A stretch of 64,000 nucleotides of DNA, taken from contig SIJG01000044.1 of the NCBI GenBank assembly GCA_023374025.1, forward strand, positions 439,011-503,010. Direction: 5' to 3'. The translations under genes were made by a program, and so were the position numbers. Source of the stretch: Heterodera schachtii. Taxonomy: Eukaryota; Nematoda; Chromadorea; Rhabditida; Heteroderidae. Positions 48,201 through 60,500 of the stretch are shown here, piece by piece; within the stretch, counting starts at the first letter, position 1, and every line of letters begins with the position of its first letter. The notes under the pieces were generated by a model. That model was given only the letters and a program-made list of their open reading frames with translations, made no database searches and was not told the DNA's origin.

Positions 48201-50471
48201 ATGTCTTTTTCTAATGATTCAACAGATACTGAATTTGCAGCTGATCAGAGTAATAAATAAATTTGATTTCAATATAATTTAAATTGCAAAATGATTTGGT
48301 AAATGAATTAAAATATCGTATTTTTAGCACCATTTGCAAATGAAAATTTGACGCCATTTGTGGCATTACAACGTGCGAGAATGAAGGAATTGGAACGGTT
48401 GCAGAAAATGAATTCGGAAAAGAAAAACGGTAGAAAATTTAGTTGTACGGTACCTTTTGGATGGTAACTATATTATCAAATTTTTAAAAAATAGCTTTTT
48501 AAATTAATTTTTGTCTTGAATTTATTTATTTTAAATGCTCATTTTTATGCAAAGAAGAAAATGGCAAGAAGATGACGACGGCAAACCCGTTGCCGGATCG
48601 GATGAAATTATTGCTGAGCACGGCCAAATTCGCTGATGCGCATTTTTTGGTTGGAAAATATGACGAAAAAGAGGCGAGTGACATTAATTAATTAACCAAT
48701 TAATTACAATGTAATCATGAATGTCATTATTAGACTAAAATATAATTAAATTTTAAGCTTGTGCCCGCACACCGTAACATTCTTTCGGCATCTTCCGAAG
48801 TTTTTGAGGCGATGTTTCAAAAAGAAGCGACGGAAAATGCAAATGGCACAATCGGTGGAGAAAATAGGAAAATGCAGCATAATTTTGGAAACCAAACAAT
48901 ATTTTTAAAATATGTGACACCAATAAAAATTGAGAAATATTTGCCTATTTGCACCGCCGGATGCCAGAAATTTTTTTTGAAAAAGCGATAAGCAAAAAAG
49001 AAAAAATTGAAAAACAAATAGAAAATTGGTGGAAAATATAGAAAAATAAAATATTTATTATTTTAATTTCTTTTAAGCTTCTGCGGAAAAGGATGCTCTG
49101 CTGGTTCCTGACGTCGATGCTGAAGCGTTCAAAGTGATGTTGCGCTTCATTTATTCGGACGATTTGAGCGAATTGAATGGGAAAAATGCTGTCGAATTGC
49201 TTTATGCGGGTGATTAATTAAAATATGAATTTAAAAATTACCCTTTTTGTTAGCCCTAAAATTCAATGTTATCGGATTGGTCAAAGCGTTCGCCGATTTT
49301 CCCATTTCCCAACTGTCCAATGTTTTCACCGCGCTTTCCATCGCTCGGTTTAATGACCTGTTGAAGGTGGGCAAAAACACTCATTTAATTAATATTTTAT
49401 AATAGGACTTTGTCCAACGGTGTTTGGCTTACATTGACAAAAATTCGGAAGATTTGATCAAATCGGAGGAATTTTTGCAAATTGAACAAAAATTGTTGTG
49501 CGAAATTTTCGAACATGACCAATTGCAAATCAGTGGAGAAATTTCAATTTGGAACGCTGTAATTTTACTATAAATAAGAAATATTTTTGTTATTAATCAT
49601 AATAAAGGCACTCCGTTGGGCTGATGAAAAATGCCGTGAAAATGGCATTGAATGTTCAGCAGAGAATCGTCGTGCCATGCTTGGCCCGGCACTGTTAAAA
49701 ATTCGCTTTCCGCTCTTTTCACAAGAGGAATTTTCGGAGAAAATTGGTAAAAACAATTATATTGAAATGAATTTTTTTAAATTTTATTCTATTTTACAGT
49801 GCCATCCGATGTGTTATCAAAAGATCAAGTGATCGCCGTTTATCAGTTCCATGCTCTTCCAAATCGTCGTGTGATTTCCAACGGACTTTTCCCAATGAAA
49901 TTTCCGACTAATGGACGAATTTCTGATCGGAAAGAAGGCACACTTTTGCTGGTCATTGAAAATGTGTATGAATTTGCACGAGAGGAGATTAAGAGTAGTC
50001 GGTACAGCGAAAAAGTGTACATAAATAAAGTGCCATGGAAAATATGGGCACAAATTACAACGAAAATAGAAAGCACTGACAATGAGAAATGCTTGGGCAT
50101 TTACCTTTTATGTGATGCTCCAAAAGAAGGTGCAAATTAATGTTAATTAACAACAATATTTTTATTTTTTAGACATAAATTGGAGTTGCAAATGTTCGGC
50201 AACTCTTCGAATTGTCTCGCAAATGATCGGTGTGGCGGATTTCAAGAAAGAATTCAGCGAAGAAATAACTTTCAACAGCGAATCGGTCGACAGGGGATTC
50301 CATAATTTTATTTCGTTTGAGGTACAGTTAAATTTTCCTTAATTAATCCAATTATTGAGAATTAAGGAACTGATGGACCCGGAAAAAGGCTTTTACGACA
50401 AAAGTGAGGACAAAGTGGCATTGGCCATTGATGTCACTGTGAAGGAAGCAAAACCAAAGGACAAATCATAA
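48201..50471 (+). CDS. BTB-BACK-MATH domain protein
   Basis: Eleven exons: 48201-48249, 48328-48429, 48555-48673, 48758-48854, 49078-49209, 49254-49366, 49406-49558, 49608-49746, 49800-50129, 50173-50321 and 50367-50471, together 495 codons in frame. The BTB domain (about residues 65-166) shows ADAHFLVG, LVPAHRNILSASSEVFEAMF and MLRFIYSDD. BACK (about 167-300) shows CLAYIDKN and ALRWADEKC. A MATH-like C-terminus (about 325-490) has LLVIENV, WKIWAQIT and FISFEELMDPEKGFYD. BTB proteins of this kind are substrate adaptors for CUL3 ubiquitin ligases. The intron after 48673 begins with GC. Exon 3 has a tandem NAGNAG acceptor (48555 or 48558). No signal peptide, so probably cytosolic or nuclear. 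Confidence 0.93.
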
Positions 50472-50639
50472 ATTTTCACTTTTCTGATTGAAATATCCTT
50501 ATTGTCTTAATTCTTTTGTGTTGTTTATGCTTTCACTTTTTCTGTTTCATTACTCTTAAAAAAAGTTAAATTGTAAAGTATAATCCTGGGTATTTTTGCT
50601 CATTGCCATTTTGGGGGAGTGTCGCTTTTATGTTATCTG

Positions 50640-51295
50640 TAGGGCTGGGATTTTTATGTTTTTACATTTTTTTTGCGGAATAGTTATGACGAGAGAAGCT
50701 CAAAAAAAGCATTTTCTCCGAACAATTTTTGATTTAGAGCGACTTATAAAAACATAAAATCACATATTTTGGGGTTTTGGCACATAAAAACATATCGCAC
50801 ATATTTCGGGATTTTAGCACATATTTTGCAAATATTTTGGCATTTTTGAGCAAAATTTGTAAGAAATACACGAAAAATTGAAAAATGCGCCCCAAAAAAA
50901 TCAACTTTCTTACCATTTTTTTTTTGAATTTTCAAAATTTTCTTTATTTATTTTGTGTGACGAAAGTTAAAAAATAATTCTTAATTTGTCATTGGATTTC
51001 CAAGTTCTCTGTTGGAGCCTTTAATTTATAAAAAAATATTTATCGGAAAAAAAAAGATTAATTTTACCTGCGAATACCTTGAGATGTATTTAATTTGCGA
51101 TTTGCGTGCGAAAAAATAAAGAATAAAAATTTTCTGAAATTCTTATGCAAATACATTTGGTTTTTCAAAATTTTGAGCACATATTTTTGTACATATTTTG
51201 GCATTTTTTTCGTTTTTAGCACATATTTCAGCATTTTTTGGAACATATTTTATTACATATTTCGAGATTTTTAGCACATAAAAATCCCTGCCCTA
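50640..51295. mobile_element. hAT-like TIR element (TAGGGCTGGGATTTTTATGT ends)
   Basis: Left end TAGGGCTGGGATTTTTATG and right end CATAAAAATCCCTGCCCTA are flanked by a perfect 8-bp duplication GTTATCTG (50632-50639 and 51296-51303). The interior is built of GCACATATTT words. Non-coding. Confidence 0.9.
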
Positions 51296-51580
51296 GTTAT
51301 CTGTCGTCATTAAAAAAACCACCTATGTAAATAAATACAATGAAATTGAATTTTTGAGTTCTTTTGGTCATAGTGGGGTTTTTTGAAAATTTTGTAGGCT
51401 AATAAGGAAATTTTTTTGCTCATCTTTCGGTTGTTCAATCTGTATTTTCTAATGTAAGTAATATAATTTATGAAAATTATTATAAAAAAATCCAATAATG
51501 CAGCTTTGCTTTTTCGACGTGAGGAGCAAGAATCTTGAGCAGTCCTATTAAGCTGAGTAATTTACGGAATGCATAATAAA

Positions 51581-52130
51581 TAGGGCTTCCATTTTTAGGC
51601 AAATGCCTAAAAGTTTTGCGCACTTGATACGCTCAGATAAGCACGAAAAACGCGTTTTCCGCTTTGTTTGGGGTGTCTATGATGACTTTTATAATGCCTA
51701 ACTTTGCCTATTTTGGACTTTTTGTGCTTAATGCCTAATTGCCTATTTCTGTGCCTATTTCGCCATTTTTGACGCCTTTTTCAGGATTTTCGGAAAACAT
51801 AACAAAAATGCAATAAAAATGAAAAATATACCCCTAAGAATCGACTTGAAATTTTTTTTAGAAAATACACCCCTAAGAATTAAAAAAAAATTTCACAAAT
51901 AATTATTTTTATCGAAAACAACCTTAAAACAATAGAAATATGGGCAAAATAAGTTTTTTGATTAATTTTTACGTGTTTTGCTACCTAAAAGCTTTAATAA
52001 AAAATTTTTTTTGCCTATTTTAGTGCCTATTTGAGGATTTTTGTGCCTATTTAATGCCTATTTTGCGATTTTTTGATGCCTTTTTAGGTGCCTATTTCGC
52101 GATTTTTTGTGCCTAAAAATGGAAGCCCTA
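51581..52130. mobile_element. hAT-like TIR element (TAGGGCTTCC ends)
   Basis: Left end TAGGGCTTCCATTTTTAGGC and right end GCCTAAAAATGGAAGCCCTA are perfect inverses, flanked by 8-bp duplication ATAATAAA (51573-51580 and 52131-52138). The interior is homologous to the element at 39286. Confidence 0.93.
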
Positions 52131-52228
52131 ATAATAAATAATATAAACAAAATTTGACACTTAATTGAACAGGAGTAAAGAAAAAAACAAAATTCCTTCT
52201 TTTTACTACTTCATCATAGGGTCCGTAT

Positions 52229-52318
52229 CGTTTTGGCGCCGACGTTTTGGCGCCAGGGTCGTTTTGGCGCCGACGTTTTGGCGCCGACGTTTTGGCGCCA
52301 GGTCGTTTTGGCGCCAAG
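52229..52318. repeat. minisatellite of TTTTGGCGCC words
   Basis: Six copies of GTTTTGGCGCC separated by GAC or AGG(G). Each holds the palindrome GGCGCC. It lies in otherwise AT-rich DNA next to the element ending at 52130. Confidence 0.92.
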
Positions 52319-53784
52319 ATAGAATAAAAAAACAAAAATTTTAAAAATTTCGAAAAATTTTGTAAAACAAAGAAAGATTTCGCGAAGCTAATACTGCCGA
52401 TAGTTGCCGCCCCCCTTTTTTGAAGAAAATTTTTTTGTGTCCAAAATTTAAGAAAACATGCTTCCAATGGTTTTCAGGGTCGATGATCACAAATCCGGCA
52501 TCCATTTCGACCTTTTTCGAACCCGGATCCGAATTCGAACAAAAAATCTAAAATCAAAAAATTTCAAAATTTACTTTTATGTTCGAATCTCTGCAGAATG
52601 ATTATTTCTGGTGTTGCAATGGTTTCTAGTAGAATGGTACGGGACCGGCAATTTTGGGCAAAACAGGGACCGGCCAGTAGACTTTTCTCGAATTATTCTA
52701 GAAATTTTTTGAAATGTATTGAAAGTAATTCTGCTCGTGCTTCTCGGTCTTGATTCTCGGGGGCCATTTTCAACAACTTTCGGTTCTCAAGTCCCGGAAA
52801 TTCGAATCTCAGCAGCCTTAATGTATCCAGCACTTTTCCGCAGCGAATCCGGCATCCATTTCGGACCCCGAACCCGAATATAAAGATGAATTTACATAAT
52901 TTTCGTGTCTAATTTTCAAAAATACACCCTTAAGAAAATATTTTTGAATATATTTTGTTATTTATTTCTTTGGGTTTTTCTGAATTTAACACTTGACATT
53001 GTTTAAAGCGTCTTGCGTTTTTAAATTAAATATAATTTATTTAATTAAAATTTCTCTAAAATAAATTCAATAAAACAGATACAACCAAAAATGATTTTGG
53101 CTTAAATTTATTTTGAATGGCACACATCCGCAGTGTGTGTGGTATGGCACAGCACTGACAGAAGCGGCTCATCGTCGTCTCTTGGCATTATTGGAAAGAA
53201 AAGGAGGCGACGGCTGCCGACACAAATAGGCACCACAAAATGAGACTTTTTTTTTGAATTATATATGGGAAGGATGAACACAATTATATTTATTTATGCT
53301 GTCGAGCACGAAAGAATCGGACGGAAAATAAGGGGAAAGTAATGAAAATTTTAATATTAATTTATTATATTTTTTGCAAAAGAAATAATTAGCCAATCAT
53401 TAGAAAAAATAAAAAACAAATTTTTCTGTTATTTATCTGAGAATTTTTGTGTACCAATATTTATTTAATTTTAAAAAAGTGAAATTTTATTTTTTTGCAT
53501 TAATTTTTTTTAAATAAATGAAAAATTATATTTTTTGCCATTGAAGGAAGCCTCTTTTTGGCACTGGCCAAGGAATTGAAAATCAATAAATTTCTTTCTT
53601 CTAAAGCGATGCTTCTTCAAAGGGGAAATTTCGTTCCCACTTCTGCTTCCACATCACTCTTTTTGTTGTGCCAATGTGTGTAAAATAATTCGCTACAAGA
53701 AAATTGCGCTTACTAAAAACGAATGCTTTCCATCGCATTAGGAAATTATTTTAAAAAAATTTAAATTTTAAATTTTTTTAAGCA
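52319..53784. other. intergenic spacer upstream of the channel gene
   Basis: No resolved gene. 52391-52410 holds a partial GC hairpin. 53110-53230 is a GC-richer patch open in more than one frame (for example WYGTALTEAAHRRLLALLER), but without a start or splice context, so a lost exon is possible. An AG lies at 53781-53782, two bases before the channel ATG, and may be a trans-splice site. Confidence 0.45.
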
Positions 53785-56324
53785 ATGGCCAAGTGTTTGC
53801 TGTTGTTTTTTGCTTATTTGCCTCCAGCTTGGTTTATTGGACATGGCAATTATTTTGGACATCATGAGGGGTTGGGCGTGGGCTTGGCACATAATTATGT
53901 CAGCAAATATGGCATTCCGATGAATTTGAGGTGCCTCTCCATTAAAAATTTAATTTTTTTTTTTTTGTGTCTTTTCTCGGCTTTTTTTTTTAAATTTAGG
54001 TGGAAGACCTTGATAAAAAATTAAAACAATTACATTTTAAAAGTTCGAAAAAATCTTTTTACATTAGAAATAATTTATAGACACATTAAAATTAAATATT
54101 TTTGAAAAACGGCGGTTGGCAAGCAAACATTCAAATAATATATTTTCACCTATTCAAGTGACGAACAATTGGATGAATTGAAATGGCGCCCCAAACGGCA
54201 CACCAAATTGGATGCCACCCAAATGATCAATTCTTCAGGGCAACAAAATTGCTCAGATGAGAATTTTATTTTGTCCACATTGTTGAGGGATTACGACAAA
54301 TTTCGCATCCCTGGCGGCGGAAATGTGCGCGTTGAGGTGGAGGTAATTAAGCTAAGTAAATATTTTTAAAATAAAAAATTGTTTGTTTTGGGAAGCTTAA
54401 ATTTAAATGAAATTTTGAAAATTTTATTTTAAATATTTTCTGTTTTATAGTGTGGATTATTATTTGGGGTTGATCGAGAATTGGGATTTTGATGAAATAA
54501 TACATAATTTATTTTTACATAAATATGAATTAATAATGAATTTAAATGAAACATTGAAAATAAATTCAAAATTTTTCAGTTTTATCGTAAGGTTTAATGG
54601 GGTTGATCGAGAATCAGGATTTTTTAAAATAAAATATCGTTTACATATTTTCAAATATAAATTAATTAATAATTTTTTAATTGCGTCAATTTTTTGCCAG
54701 ATTTGGGTCCAGGAAGTGTCCAAAATCATTGAGATCACCAGCGAATTTGAACTGGACATTTATGTCACTGAAATATGGACAGATCCTTTGCTTGCATTTG
54801 CCCATTTGAATCCGTGCAAAAAGTTTTAAATTTTTATCCGATTTTAAATTTAAATTCATTTTAGAAATATTTCGGTGGACGGTCCGCGAGTGTTGCCTCA
54901 AATTTGGAACCCATTAGGATGTTTTGTGAACAGTAAGGTGGCTTTCATAATTTTCTGTAAATAAAATTTTTTTTTATTAAACTTAAGGATGCTTTTGTTC
55001 ACAAAAGTCCGTTCGGCAACATTTTTTTGCAATTGTAATTTTTATTTTATTTTTTAGGGTCTGTGAGCCAAAATTGCACAAGTGATACTGTAAAAAGGGG
55101 GGGGGGGGGTCTGTATCTTTATCGTATTTAAATAAAAAACATAAAATTGAATTGCCATTTTCAAGCATTGGTAATTTCGAAAGTGCCTTAGCTCATGGGC
55201 CCAGATTTTCCTGTTCGTTAGGGATTTTATCGACTTTCTGGCAATTTAAATCCCATAAATTCTGAATTTTAATTTAGAACTTTTAAGTGCTTTTTTCTCA
55301 TTTTTCGTTTTTATTTGAGCTTTTTTGAGTCCTATGCACAACTTTTTTTTTTGGCAATTTTAGGCTCTAAATATAAAGTCCTACTCATGAAATTTACAGT
55401 ATCACAGACGCCTTTTTGATAACTGAAATTTTTTGAATTTTTAAGATACGATAATGGTTCCGTCTGGCATAATTATCGGTATTTTACCTGTTTAATTTTA
55501 TTATTTTAAATTTTTAAATTTAGAATTAAATTGACTGGACCTTGTGCCAACACTTTCAACCGTTTTCCAATTGACCAGCAAAGGCATTTATTCGTTATTG
55601 AATTATCTTTTGCTTTATTATTTACTTTAAGATGCATGCTTTTCTACGAATCGTTTAACCATAATTATGTAATTAAAAATTTATTTATTTAATAAAAATG
55701 TAGTTTTTTAATTATTTAAAAAAGGATCAAGTGCAAATGGAATGGACAATGACACCAATTCTGTTGCTCAAGGAAAACATCACACTTCCTGACTATGTGC
55801 TTGTCGACCATAAAGCATCAAGCGTTAAACGAGTAATTAAATGTGGTTATATAATTAGGTCTTCTATTTTCAGGACAAAAAAAAACTGCCAAAAGATGAA
55901 GGATTTAGGACTCAAAAAAACAAAAGAGAAAATATGACCTAAAACCCTAAATTTAGGGGCATAAATTAATCCAAAATTTTCTAATTTTTGGAAAAGGTCA
56001 ATTTGTGGTGTATTTTTGGAAGTTTATATGTCGCTTCTAAGAGGTTAATTTTTGTTTTTTTAGTTGTAAATTGTTAAGGTAAAAACACTAAAATTGGACA
56101 AATATATTCTTTAAATTTTTTTAGGCCCTAAAAAATAAATCTTAAAAAATAGTGCTTAATAGACCCATTAATTAATCATTTTCAGTTGTATCCCTCCGGG
56201 GTTTGGAATGAATTAGTGGCAACATTCACGTTTCAACGACTTTACGGCTTTTACATTTTGCAAGTTTGGCATTTTTCGATAAAATGGGGAGTATGCCTCC
56301 CCGACCATTTGGAGGCGTGCATGT

Positions 56325-56360
<36 letters not shown>

Positions 56361-57333
56361 ATTTGGTGAAGGGTCAATTAGACGATTTAGGACCGGGATA
56401 AATGGGGACAAATGCCGAAACAGGGCAACGTGGGTTAATGAGTCGTAATTGGTTGGATAAAAGGCACAAAAAATTGGGTGGGAATTTTGCGGTCGAATGC
56501 ATCGGAAGGGGAGGCACCCCAATTAAAATTACAGTCATAATTTTTTTTAATGTGTTAATTTTGGGTGTACATTCCGACGTACATTTCCGTTGGCATGAGC
56601 TGGATATCATTTTACCTGGGCAAGGACAATATTCCGTCAAGGACAATGATTGGGGTAAAGCGTCAAAAGTTAAAAAAATAATAATTTAATTTAATTTTTA
56701 TTTTCAATTAATTATTTTTTGAGTTTTAAATATGCCACTTTCCAAAACTCATTTTGTCAGGTCAATTCCCTCCTCTCATTAACGTATCAATTTGGCTCTG
56801 TCGTGGCCGATTTGCCAAAAACCAGTGACATTAAGGCCATCGATGTGATGATTCTAATGGCCATGGGCTTTATTTTTTCTTCATTAATTGAGTAATGCCC
56901 TTTTATTTGGCATTTATTTATCATCTCTGTCTCTTTTTTTGTTAATTTAGACTTGCTATTGTCGGTTTTCTGGTCAGCAACAAATCGAATCATCAAATTC
57001 CGTAATTGCTTTTTATTTTTGACACCGGTTTTTTAGGCGGAAGCATTAAAATTAATTTATTTTTTGTTCAAGAAATTATGCAAATGCTCGATCTCTAATT
57101 ATTTATTAATAATTTTAAAGTAAATATATTTCATTAAGGCACAAATGTTCCGAAAATATGATTTGTTGGAAATGTCCTGATGCAACGGCAAAAAAAATTG
57201 ATAAATATTCAATGATTATCTTCCCGGTCTGTTTTATTGTGTTCAACGTCTGGTACTGGTTCATCTTCATGGGGTAATATTTCTTTTTTTAATTAAAAAG
57301 TCATTTTTTCATATTTTTAGCCGTTTACGATGA
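53785..57333 (+). CDS. Cys-loop ligand-gated ion channel subunit, probably anion-selective
   Basis: Fifteen exons (53785-53930, 54159-54342, 54701-54822, 54865-54937, 54988-55034, 55446-55478, 55524-55583, 55632-55668, 55725-55832, 56186-56263, 56565-56654, 56761-56891, 56951-57001, 57139-57273, 57321-57333) join to 435 residues. It has a signal peptide and a loop-A-like WTDPLLAF. The Cys-loop runs C209 to C223 with 13 residues between and FPID inside. TM1 is [19 protein letters not shown]2 follows NIPSR, close to the PAR motif of anion channels and without the Glu of cation channels. TM3 and TM4 are clear ([18 protein letters not shown]). The TM3-TM4 loop is only about 30 residues. No vicinal Cys pair is seen in loop C, so the ligand cannot be called. 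The intron after 55583 is GC-AG. The intron after 56263 is abnormal. Confidence 0.93.
56264..56564 (+). other. abnormal intron with a 33-G run in the channel gene
   Basis: The donor CAA|GTTTGG is normal, but the next in-frame exon (VYIPTY...) is preceded by TTAATTTTGG with no AG between an in-frame TAA and the coding start. The intron carries 33 consecutive G at 56327-56359. Either a non-canonical 3' splice site is used or the assembly is wrong here. Confidence 0.6.
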
Positions 57334-57594
57334 GGACATGTTGCATTTTAATTGAATTTTATCATTTTAATTTGAATAAAAATAATTATCCGAATAGTTT
57401 TGACTAATTAATAATCATATCTTACAAATTAATGCAATAATATAATTACCATGGAAACATATTTAATCAAATAAGTTAATTGCCACACACATTTTTTAAT
57501 TGTCTTAGCAATGCACAAAAATTTTGCACTAATTAGGCGCGGACATTCGAATTATTCGCTCATACAGCAAAAAATAAATGATTCATTTTTAAAT

Positions 57595-60500
57595 TCATTT
57601 TTCCATTGCCACCGGCATTTGTTGTTGTTGAGCTTGTTGGGATTGTTGTTGTTGCTGTGCAGTGGCCAACGTTACATCAAGCCCCATCAGAAAACATGCC
57701 ACCGTGCTTTGTGCCATCCGCCGTTGCAGAATGGCACGCCCAAAGGCGGACAAGTAGGACTCGTTGGCATGTGTTTGCAAGTCCATCAGATAGACCGTGA
57801 TGAACATGGAAATCTATATGGAATTGGATACAACCATTTTTTCAGCAAATACCGTACCCAAAGACCACAATATAATTATGGTTGGGTATTATATTTTCGG
57901 CAAATACCGTACATAAAAGGCCACAGTATAATTTTTCAGCGCGGGAGAGCAAAAAAAAAACAACAACAGAAATTCTAACACTTTTTTGCCAAAAAAAGAC
58001 TAATTTTTTGCCATTTTGTGGTCACATTTTCAAAAAAATAAAGTAAAATGTAGGTCAGACGATGCCGTTAGGCACGCCGGGAAAATGTTTTAAAATTTTA
58101 ATGCAATTGTTAAGAAAATTGATTAAAACTTTTTAAAATTGCTTATTTAGTTGATTATTAGGGCTGGGAAATTTAGGTAAATACCTAAAATTTTTGCGCA
58201 CTATATACGCACAGATAAGCACGAAAAAAGCATTTTCCACTTGGTTTGGGGTGTCTACGATAATGCATATTCTTAACTATTTGGCAGTTTTCCGACCTAT
58301 TACCTAGGTACCTATTTACCTATTTTTATAACTGTTTCGGCATTTTTGTTACCTATTTTAAGGATTTCCAAAAAATTCTTAACAAAAATCCAATAAAATC
58401 AAAAAATATAACCCTAAGAAACGACCAAAAAATTAAAAAATACACCCCTAAGAATTGGAAAATTTTCTCAAAAATTTATCCCTCAAAATTTATTTATTTA
58501 TTTTTATTGACAAATTTTAATTTAAAATGTCAATATTTTCTAAGAAAATATTATAAATATTTTTAAATTATTCATTAACAAAGAAATTGAACCAAAATTT
58601 TCCTTATTTGTTTGCTTTTTTCCACTAAAAATCGTAAATAAAATTTTTTTTACCTATTTTTCTACCTATTTGAGAATTTTTGTGCCTGTTTAATGCCTAT
58701 TTTGCAATTTTTTTCTGCCTTTTTAGGTGCCTATTTCGCGATTTTTCTTACCTAAATTTCCCAGCCCTATTGATTATTAACTCACTCTCACAAAGCATAT
58801 ATGTTAATTTTTATTCATAAAATACTAAAATATTAAACCGGTTTCTAATTAACCGTTAGTATCCAATAGGGATGGCAGGAATTCAGATTTCCAAAAATTT
58901 TTAGGCCTCGGAATACCTATTTCCCAAAAAATTTGTGGGCCTCGTTCTGCTTCTGGGGTGGATTCGAATACACATAGTTAATGTTCTAGCCCTATTACGA
59001 AGCCAGAGTTTTGGAACTAACCTAATCTGGCTAGCATGCTTTTTTGCAATTATTTTTATTAAAATTTATTTTTCCAATTTTAATTAAAATTTATTCATTT
59101 TGTTGGTGGTTTCTCCCCACCGGTGTTTTGTCCATGACGTTGTTCTGCAGCTCAGTGGGGATGAACTGCTTGGCGTCGTCCAATTCCGGCGTGCACATCT
59201 CCGTCTCGATGTCGTACAGTCCGGGCTGCATCACCTCACATTTGCACTGCTCCTCCAGCGATTCGGCCGAGGCGGCGCCCGACCCGCGCGACACTTTCGC
59301 GGCCTCGGACGCGGACACCTTGGCCTGTTGACTGCGCATTTGGCGACAAAAATCGCAGAACAAGCTGCAAAATTTAAAAATATGGACCCGTTCAAAAATT
59401 TCAAAAATCTGTTCAATTTTCAATTAAATTTTATTTGAATTTTTCAAAATATTTTTGTGTCAAAATTTTATTTTTCTCTGCGGCGATATTTTTCAAAGTT
59501 TATATAATATGTAAGCATTCGAATAGGGATGATTTTTCTAAAGGCTGTAACTTCTGAATTGAGCTACAAATAAAAAATCGGAAAAAAAATTCATTTTAAA
59601 AAACTTTTGGTGCCGAACAAAAAAGATACCGGTTCGTCTGATCACTCCTTCAGGGTAGTCTGAAAACCCGAAAGTGACATGAAATTGGGAAAATTTTAGA
59701 AAAAATTCCTAGGGGTTGGAAAAATGTTCCAATTTTAAGCCATTTTAATTTTTTCCAACCTCCGAGGATTTTTTTCGAAAATTTTCCTGATTCAAATCAT
59801 TTTCCAGTTTTCAGATCACCATGAACGAGTGATCTGATTAACCTGGTGTAATTGACTTTTTTTGTTCGACACCAATTTTGCGTTAAATTAATTTTTTTTT
59901 CAGATTTCTTATATCTAAAAATCTTCCCTATTCTAATTAAAATTACGCCAAAAATTTTAAGATGAGAAACATTTACAAATTTTATTTAAAAAATTACAAA
60001 ATTTTTGATTTTTTGGGGTAATTTTTAAATGGTGCCAACGCTTAAATAAGGAGGACTCCCCTCCCCCCCCCCAAAAAAAAAAGTTGAGAATTCGCATCTG
60101 CTAAAGCCTAGGCCGGATTTGCTGCCCAACCAAAAGTGCTACAATGATGGCACGGACTGACTCTTTCGGGATGGACTTGCCAAGTTCCTTCCGCCTTTGC
60201 GCATGGGCACTGGTTCACTTTGTCGTCAATTTTTTTTGTGCATGGCAATGTCGGATTGTTCGGGTCGGGAGTGCCGCCGATGCGCATTTCCACTTCGGCC
60301 AACAGATTGCGGATGGGCCGCAGAATTTCGACGCCCTCCGCCTTGATTTTCACACAGCCCGGGATCACCGGATTTTTTGGCACCAGTCGAATTTTCTCCG
60401 GATTAAACCGTATCAGCGGTCGGTATTTGCTCAGCTCAATGCCCCTTCTCGAGAGGTAAACTGAACGAAGGGAGGGTGATGAGGTCAAGCGTCTGATCAC

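Noticed and set aside
57511..57978. 155-codon plus-strand frame with a Leu-rich, signal-like stretch
   Set aside because: The Leu run is the complement of the Gln repeat in the ML gene's last exon, which joins in phase on the minus strand and explains the region better.
58867..59000. Possible TAGGGATGGC...GCCCTA element
   Set aside because: The inner bases of the two ends do not match and the flanks show no duplication.
60108..60500. 130-codon single-exon reading of the ML gene region
   Set aside because: Extends past good splice sites (acceptor at 60461, donor at 60210); using those sites gives a continuous ML-domain protein.
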